DNA of 64,000 nucleotides, taken from assembly GCA_964624065.1 (NCBI GenBank), contig CAZUWF010000001.1, positions 151,149-215,148 on the forward strand, written 5' to 3'. The notes under the pieces were generated by a model. That model worked only from the letters and a program-made list of their open reading frames with translations, was not told the origin of the DNA and searched no databases. Numbering within the stretch: position 1 is the stretch's first letter; each line of letters starts with the position of its first letter. Source of the stretch: UBA7960 sp964624065 (GTDB lineage: Bacteria; Bacteroidota; Bacteroidia; Bacteroidales; UBA7960). Positions 59,074 to 64,000 of the stretch are shown here, in pieces. Position numbers and translations under genes: made by a program.

Positions 59074-60141
59074 TTATCGCCTCCTTTCGGTTTTCTCCAA
59101 AGTAAACCCAAAGGTGGTGCCCACGCCCACGGTGCTTCTCACGTTTATGGTTTGGCCGTGGGCTTCAACTATGTGTTTCACAATGGCCAGACCGAGACCA
59201 GAGCCACCCTCTACGTAAAAGCGAGACCTGCTCTTGTCTCCCCTATAAAACCTCTCGAACACCCTGGGGAGATCATCCTTTGGAATACCTTGCCCATTGT
59301 CCGATACCTCCACCAGGATCTTGTTGTCCATATCGTAAAAACTAACTTTTACCCGGCCCCCATCCACGCCATACTTAATCGCGTTTACAACCAGGTTTGT
59401 CATAACTTGCTGTATCCTCTTTTTGTCTGCAAACACCTTGATAGGTAATTGGGTGGTGGTTCCAAAAATTAATTTGGTCATTCTTTCGGAAGCCTTGAGT
59501 TCAAGAAATTCGAAAACTTCGGCCGAAACCGTAATTATGTCAAAGGAGGAATAGTTCAACCTAACCTCGCCAGATTCTAGCATTGAAATTTCCTCTAAGT
59601 CTTGAACAATGCTCACAAGCCTGTTCACGCTTTGCTCGGTACCGAGAAGGTACTTTCGGTTTATTTCTGGGTCGTCAATCCCTCCGTCGAGTAAGGTCAA
59701 TACGTACCCCTGAATGTTGAAAATTGGGGTTTTTAATTCATGCGAAACATTTCCCAAAAATTCACGTCTGTACTTTTCGAGCAATTTTAGGTCTTCAATT
59801 TCCTTGGTCTTGGCCGAGGCCCACTCAGATACCTCTTGGCTGGTCTTGGAAATGATATCCTCACCGGATTTGCCAGTAATCTTTTTTTGATGGCCTGTTT
59901 TCTTTGTGTCATGAATGGTTTTGTAAATCAACCTTATCCTGTCGTAAACAAATTTCTCCAACAGGGACTTAAAAAGGAAAAACCCAACAACAAGCAAAAC
60001 CGCATTTCCCAATAACAATGCCTTCCAAAAAAGTTCACCATAGAAAATAAATGCAATGGTGGTAAATATTATGGAAGCCCCCAAGGAGAGGATAAATGCG
60101 GCCACAAGTGCAATCCTGCTGGTACTAACGTTACTCCACAT
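59074..60141 (-). CDS. Sensor histidine kinase, PhoR-like
   Basis: A 355-residue inner-membrane kinase. Two helices (about residues 10-33 and 40-60) enclose almost no periplasmic loop, so it may sense the membrane or need a partner. His134 in FLGNVSHELKTP is the phosphorylation site. The ATPase has NLVVNAIKYG (N box), VSDNGQGI (G1), FERFYRGDKSRS (F box) and GSGLGLAIVKHI (G2). It starts 3 bases after the response regulator and is its partner. Its layout is that of small Bacteroidota PhoR-like kinases, but phosphate sensing is not shown. Confidence 0.93.
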   Translation of the reverse strand: MWSNVSTSRIALVAAFILSLGASIIFTTIAFIFYGELFWKALLLGNAVLLVVGFFLFKSLLEKFVYDRIRLIYKTIHDTKKTGHQKKITGKSGEDIISKTSQEVSEWASAKTKEIEDLKLLEKYRREFLGNVSHELKTPIFNIQGYVLTLLDGGIDDPEINRKYLLGTEQSVNRLVSIVQDLEEISMLESGEVRLNYSSFDIITVSAEVFEFLELKASERMTKLIFGTTTQLPIKVFADKKRIQQVMTNLVVNAIKYGVDGGRVKVSFYDMDNKILVEVSDNGQGIPKDDLPRVFERFYRGDKSRSRFYVEGGSGLGLAIVKHIVEAHGQTINVRSTVGVGTTFGFTLEKTERRR

Positions 60142-60144
60142 ATT

Positions 60145-60828
60145 TTAGTCATCAAGTTTGTAACCAACACCCTTCATGGTTTTTATAACTTCCTCGCCCA
60201 ATTTTTCGCGAATCTTGCGAACGTGCACGTCAATGGTTCGGTTGCCCACCACCACACCATTACCCCATACCCCTTCGAATATTTCTTGGCGGGTGAAAAC
60301 CTTTCCCGGCTTTGCGGCAAGGAAAGATAATAGCTCGTATTCCATTTTGGGTAGGACTATCTCACTCGAATCCCTTAAAATCATATACCTTTCCTTGTCA
60401 ATTACCAACCGTTTGGTAACGATTGAATCAGTTTGCTTATCTTGAATTTTATTCCTTCGAAGCAAGGCCTTAACCCGGCTCACCAATAGACTTGGCTTGA
60501 TGGGCTTGGAAATGTAATCATCACCACCGGCTTCAAAACCGGCAAGTTGAGAGTAATCTTCGCCCCTGGCAGAAAGAAAAGCGATTATAGTGTTGTCAAG
60601 CATTGGAATTTTCCGAAGTTCCCTGCAAGTTTCAATCCCGTCCATCCTTGGCATCATTACATCCAGAATTACCAGGTGGGGCAAAACTTCTGGAGCCATT
60701 GTCAAGGCCTCGAAGCCATTTGACGCCTTAAATACAACGAACCCCTCGCGGGTAAGGTTGTACCCGACAAACTCCAGTATGTCAGGTTCATCGTCAACAA
60801 GCAAAATCCTAAAAACATCCACGGCCAT
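60145..60828 (-). CDS. Response regulator, OmpR/PhoB family
   Basis: A 227-residue cytoplasmic transcription factor. The receiver has the acidic pair Asp12/Asp13 (VDDEPD), the phosphorylated Asp56 (VILDVMMPRMDG) and the Lys of SKPIKPS. The winged-helix domain (residues 128-227) has LPKMEYELLSFLAAKPGKVFTRQEI and NRTIDVHVRKIREKLG. The kinase gene follows directly. A promoter is seen upstream on the minus strand. Confidence 0.94.
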   Translation of the reverse strand: MAVDVFRILLVDDEPDILEFVGYNLTREGFVVFKASNGFEALTMAPEVLPHLVILDVMMPRMDGIETCRELRKIPMLDNTIIAFLSARGEDYSQLAGFEAGGDDYISKPIKPSLLVSRVKALLRRNKIQDKQTDSIVTKRLVIDKERYMILRDSSEIVLPKMEYELLSFLAAKPGKVFTRQEIFEGVWGNGVVVGNRTIDVHVRKIREKLGEEVIKTMKGVGYKLDD

Positions 60829-60844
60829 TGCGAAAAATTGTTAT

Positions 60845-60874
60845 CAAAGGTACAAAATACCCCTAAAGATGCAA
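60845..60874 (-). promoter_or_regulatory. Promoter of the two-component operon
   Basis: Read on the minus strand, TTG (60874-60872), a 19-base spacer and TACCTTTG (60852-60845) are an exact Bacteroidota promoter. The response regulator ATG at 60828 lies 16 bases downstream of the -7 box. Confidence 0.68.
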
Positions 60875-60891
60875 GGCAACTAAAAAAAATG

Positions 60892-60899
60892 TATTTTTG
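60892..60899 (+). promoter_or_regulatory. -7 box of the gluzincin/propeller gene
   Basis: TATTTTTG is an exact -7 box, 34 bases before ATG 60934. No TTTG or TTG at the right distance was found. The spacing to the divergent promoter (about 20 bases) means both may be under shared control. Confidence 0.42.
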
Positions 60900-60933
60900 A
60901 ATGTAATTTTACTTAAGGTAGGTGTCGGCCAAA

Positions 60934-63819
60934 ATGAATAAATCCAAAATATTTGCACTCGTGGTACTTTCGCCTGCATTTTTTATGGCAGCGATCCAAA
61001 AGCTTGAAGGTCAATACTTTATTTGGGGGCAAGACCCTGGCAGCACCAGCTGGCGCCAAATCCACACCGAAAACTTTCAGGTAATTTTTCCTCAAGGAGT
61101 AGAGGAACAAGGCCGATATGTTGCCGATTTGCTGGAGTATTCCATATCGCTAGTAGCCAGAAGCTTGGACCACAAGCCAAGAAAAATCCCTGTTATCATT
61201 CACAACCAAACTGTCGTATCAAACGGGTTTGTGTCATGGGCTCCCAGGCGTTTGGAGATATTCACCAATCCACCCCAAAACAGCGGTTCATCTAATTGGC
61301 TCGAAAAACTTGTGATTCACGAGCTGCGCCACGTGGTTCAAATAGACAAGCTAAACCAGGGGTTGGTCAAGGTGCTGTCGTTTCTTTTGGGCGAGCAGGC
61401 AACCGGTGGCTTTTTTGGGCTTTCATTACCTTTGTGGTTTGTAGAGGGTGACGCTGTTGCGGTGGAAACAGGACTTACAATTGGAGGCAGGGGCAGGCAG
61501 CCTTGGTTTGAGCAAGGTCTGAGGGCTCAAGTGCTTGAAAAAGGCACTTATAACTACGACAAGGCTTTTTTGGGCTCCTTCAAAGACCACGTGCCTAATT
61601 ACTACGAGTTGGGGTATCAATTGGTGGCATCGGCCAGAGAACAGTACGGCAAAGATGTTTGGAGCAAGGTAGTTGACCGAGTTGCCAAAAAGCCACCAGG
61701 CCTCACATCTTCTTTTTCGAAGGGAATAAAAGAACAAACTGGCCTTTCGATTGGCGAGTTTTACCAGCATACAATGCAAAGGCTTGATTCCTTGTGGAGC
61801 CACCAGGATTCAATGCACCGATTCACCCCATACGAAGCACTGAGCCCCTCCAACCGCCTGTTTGCTAGTTATCGAAACCCCAATTTCATAAACGACTCTC
61901 TCATTGTTGCAGTAAAAACCGGATTGAAAGAACCTCCATCGGTGGTTTCCATTGACCTTTATGGTAATGAGAAAAAGTTGTTTTTTCCGGGGCTAATAGA
62001 TGTTGACGGTTTTTCGGCGGCCAATGGCAAGATAGTTTGGGCTGAAACCAGAACCAACCCGCGATGGGAACACCTTTCTTATTCCGAAATTCATATCTTT
62101 TGCTATGCTAAGGGCAAGCGGCGAAGACTAACCAAAAACACCCGATTCTTTGCCCCTGCAATCTCCGGTGATGGCAAGACCATCGCCGTGGTTGAGGTAA
62201 ACTCCAAAAATGAAAGCAGGCTGGTTTTGATTGAATCCCATACTGGCCAAGAAATGAACAGGTTCGCACTCGAAGATTTTTCTTTGATAATGACCCCAGC
62301 ATGGCATCCCTCAAACCAAAAAATTGTGGTTGTGGCGTTAAGCGAAAGCGGAAAGCACCTGGTTACTCTAGATGCGGTAACTGGAAAACACAAAATCGAA
62401 TACAGTGCAGGATCCATCGACATTGCCCATCCAAGGTTTGACCAGGCGGGAAACATTTTGTTTTCGGGAGCCTTTTCTGGAATAAACGAAATATACTTGC
62501 TTGGTTCAATTGATGGGAATGTTAGCAAAGTTACTTCGATGCAATTCGGGGCTTCATATCCAGCACCCAGTCCAAAAGACGGAGGATTGATATTCTCCAA
62601 TTACACATCAGGCGGGTACCAGGTGGTGCGGACAAATTATGAAAAAAGCAGTAACCTTCTGCCCCTGTCCGAAGTAAAAGATCTTTCCACCAAATTTCAT
62701 GAGGTTATGGCGCGGCAAGAAGCTGTTGCCATTAAAAGGAGCCAGGTTCCTCGTTACGAGCATCAAATTAAGCCCTACAGCAAGTTCCTCTCCATTTTCA
62801 ACTTGCACTCTTGGGCACCTGGGGTTGTAGATGTAAACAACAATGATGTAAAGTTGGGGGCTTCATTGTCGTTTCAAAACAAATTGAGCACCTCTGTGGC
62901 AGTTTTGGCCTACGAGCACGACATTAATGAAAATCTTGGCAGGTTCAAGCTCGGATTCGATTATTTGGGGTTTTTTCCTGTGGTTAATCTAGAGGCATCA
63001 ACAGGCCTTAGTAAGGCCAACTACAAGGACGGCGAAGTCATCAAAGACTTCAATTACCGCGACACAAGGCTTTCATTCGGCTTGAGCCAACCGCTAAGGT
63101 ATAATAAATACGATTGGTTTTATGGGTTTACACCTTCGGTCAGAATGTCTTTAACAACCATAGGTAAAACCAAAACATCACCCGGTTTTTTCATCAACAA
63201 CAAATACCTTGCACTCGAATATCGGTTGCTGGCCTACGTTCAACAGCGGCAGGTGGCTCGCGACTTGCGCCCCAGGTGGGCTCAGGTAGTGGACCTTAAT
63301 TATATGCACACACCTTTTGGAGGATCAGATATGGGTAGCGTATTGGGGGCAAGGGGCATAACATTCACCCCGGGCATTGGACGGCACCATTCCCTGCGGT
63401 TAGGATATGCATATCAGAAGCAATTGGTCGGAAAGCGCATACCAAACACAATCAATTTCAGTTTTTCAAACGTTGTGCCATATCCTAGGGGAATAACTGG
63501 CCAAAAGCATAAAAGTTTGGTTAGTCTCTCGGCCGATTACGCATTTCCTTTATTATATCCCGACCTAAGTTTGCCGGGTATTTTATACCTAAAACGAATC
63601 CATGCAAACCTGTTTGCTGATAGGGCTTATGCAACTCCTTTTCCTACCCAGGAAATACCCTACCCCCCCACACTAACCCTTCGATCGTTTGGCATTGATA
63701 TTATCACCCAAGCTCATTTATTCAGGTTCTTCTTTCCGTTTGATCTTGGCGCAAGATTTTACTACCACCCCGAAACCACCAAATTTGGAGCCAATCTCAT
63801 TTTTGGGGTCAAGATTTGA
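60934..63819 (+). CDS. Exported metallopeptidase-domain, propeller and outer-membrane barrel protein
   Basis: A 961-residue protein. A signal peptide (about residues 4-26) ends in IQKLEG. The first domain has HELRH (His129, Glu130, His133) and, downstream, WFVEGDAVAVE with Glu171, the gluzincin peptidase-MA pattern. Residues 300-600 are a TolB-like beta-propeller (repeats such as ISGDGKTIAVVE). The last 350 residues have the aromatic rhythm of a BamA-like barrel and end in LIFGVKI. The gene is thus probably an outer-membrane protease facing the periplasm or the surface. It has its own promoter, divergent from the two-component operon. Confidence 0.72.
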   Translation: MNKSKIFALVVLSPAFFMAAIQKLEGQYFIWGQDPGSTSWRQIHTENFQVIFPQGVEEQGRYVADLLEYSISLVARSLDHKPRKIPVIIHNQTVVSNGFVSWAPRRLEIFTNPPQNSGSSNWLEKLVIHELRHVVQIDKLNQGLVKVLSFLLGEQATGGFFGLSLPLWFVEGDAVAVETGLTIGGRGRQPWFEQGLRAQVLEKGTYNYDKAFLGSFKDHVPNYYELGYQLVASAREQYGKDVWSKVVDRVAKKPPGLTSSFSKGIKEQTGLSIGEFYQHTMQRLDSLWSHQDSMHRFTPYEALSPSNRLFASYRNPNFINDSLIVAVKTGLKEPPSVVSIDLYGNEKKLFFPGLIDVDGFSAANGKIVWAETRTNPRWEHLSYSEIHIFCYAKGKRRRLTKNTRFFAPAISGDGKTIAVVEVNSKNESRLVLIESHTGQEMNRFALEDFSLIMTPAWHPSNQKIVVVALSESGKHLVTLDAVTGKHKIEYSAGSIDIAHPRFDQAGNILFSGAFSGINEIYLLGSIDGNVSKVTSMQFGASYPAPSPKDGGLIFSNYTSGGYQVVRTNYEKSSNLLPLSEVKDLSTKFHEVMARQEAVAIKRSQVPRYEHQIKPYSKFLSIFNLHSWAPGVVDVNNNDVKLGASLSFQNKLSTSVAVLAYEHDINENLGRFKLGFDYLGFFPVVNLEASTGLSKANYKDGEVIKDFNYRDTRLSFGLSQPLRYNKYDWFYGFTPSVRMSLTTIGKTKTSPGFFINNKYLALEYRLLAYVQQRQVARDLRPRWAQVVDLNYMHTPFGGSDMGSVLGARGITFTPGIGRHHSLRLGYAYQKQLVGKRIPNTINFSFSNVVPYPRGITGQKHKSLVSLSADYAFPLLYPDLSLPGILYLKRIHANLFADRAYATPFPTQEIPYPPTLTLRSFGIDIITQAHLFRFFFPFDLGARFYYHPETTKFGANLIFGVKI

Positions 63820-64000
63820 AGATGTGGCGATGAGGTGATTTGAGAATGCCTGTCTCGACCTGCTTGGTATTACTTGAGTAGATTTGGAACGCTAATCTGG
63901 CCTCATGACCATACTCGGTAACAAGTAAGGCTGCACAAACTCCGATTATCTTTGTTTTTGCCCTAAACCTCCCGGCAGGCCAAGACTTTTTTAAAAAAAA
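63820..64000. other. End of window, no gene seen
   Basis: It starts with GATGAGGTGATT (63829-63840), shared with 40715-40726. The rest shows no frame or hairpin that can be supported before the window ends in an A-tract. Confidence 0.5.

Noticed and set aside
1..64000. CRISPR arrays, insertion sequences, prophage genes and rRNA
   Set aside because: None was seen on reading both strands: no regularly spaced repeats, transposase motifs, integrase or rRNA-like stretches.

Overview
The window is a stretch of chromosome from a member of the Bacteroidota, of about 43 % G+C by eye. I infer this from several signs: many TonB-dependent receptors with a carboxypeptidase-regulatory-like N-terminus, an S46 dipeptidyl-peptidase, a DUF2271-like secreted protein, an OmpA protein with the PorE domain order of type IX secretion, a sodium-pumping NADH:quinone reductase, and repeated promoters of the Bacteroidota form (TTTG or TTG, about 20 bases, then TAnnTTTG). 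Many genes lack a visible Shine-Dalgarno sequence. The order or family cannot be fixed from the sequence alone.

Layout. 1-4200: the end of a prolyl oligopeptidase, a 28-base perfect palindrome, and a leftward group sprT-like, manC, DPP7-like. 4400-7700: mlaE-mlaF, then gpmI. 7719-8601: no convincing gene. 8600-20400: a secreted alpha/beta hydrolase, then the respiration locus, with a small NqrM-like maturation factor, apbE (flavin transferase), a CDF metal transporter and the leftward operon nqrABCDEF. 20500-26100: a tRNA with anticodon CAT and its terminator, a zinc-less lipoprotein MsrB, galE, a large TPR protein, a DUF368 membrane protein and aroE. 26300-34700: a DUF454 protein, a CarH-like MerR/B12-binding regulator, a TonB-dependent receptor paired with a DUF2271-like protein that carries a flavinylation motif, and an Oar-like receptor. 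34700-37700: a tldD/tldE pair. 37700-47000: two related Cys-Cys receptors, each preceded by a small Cys-rich exported protein and a structured spacer. They flank a decayed ATPase gene and uvrC.

47270-54325 holds the most unusual unit: a compact, probably single-promoter operon of a PqqD-like (RRE) protein, an ATP-grasp ligase, a fold-III PLP decarboxylase, a urea-transporter/M23-peptidase fusion, a TPR plus outer-membrane-barrel protein and a second TPR protein. I know of no described pathway with this set. It looks like a system that builds a small peptide-like or amide product and links it to the cell envelope. 54400-64000 returns to common genes: folD, queE, a PorE-like OmpA protein, a 3'-5' exonuclease, a PhoR/PhoB-like pair and a very large exported metallopeptidase/propeller/barrel protein.

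Genes that appear to work together: ApbE should attach FMN to NqrB and NqrC, and perhaps to the DUF2271-like protein. The NqrM-like protein should supply the iron centre in NqrD/NqrE. MlaE/MlaF form a lipid ABC transporter core without a neighbouring MlaD. TldD and TldE normally form one heteromeric protease, but only TldD here has a Tat signal.
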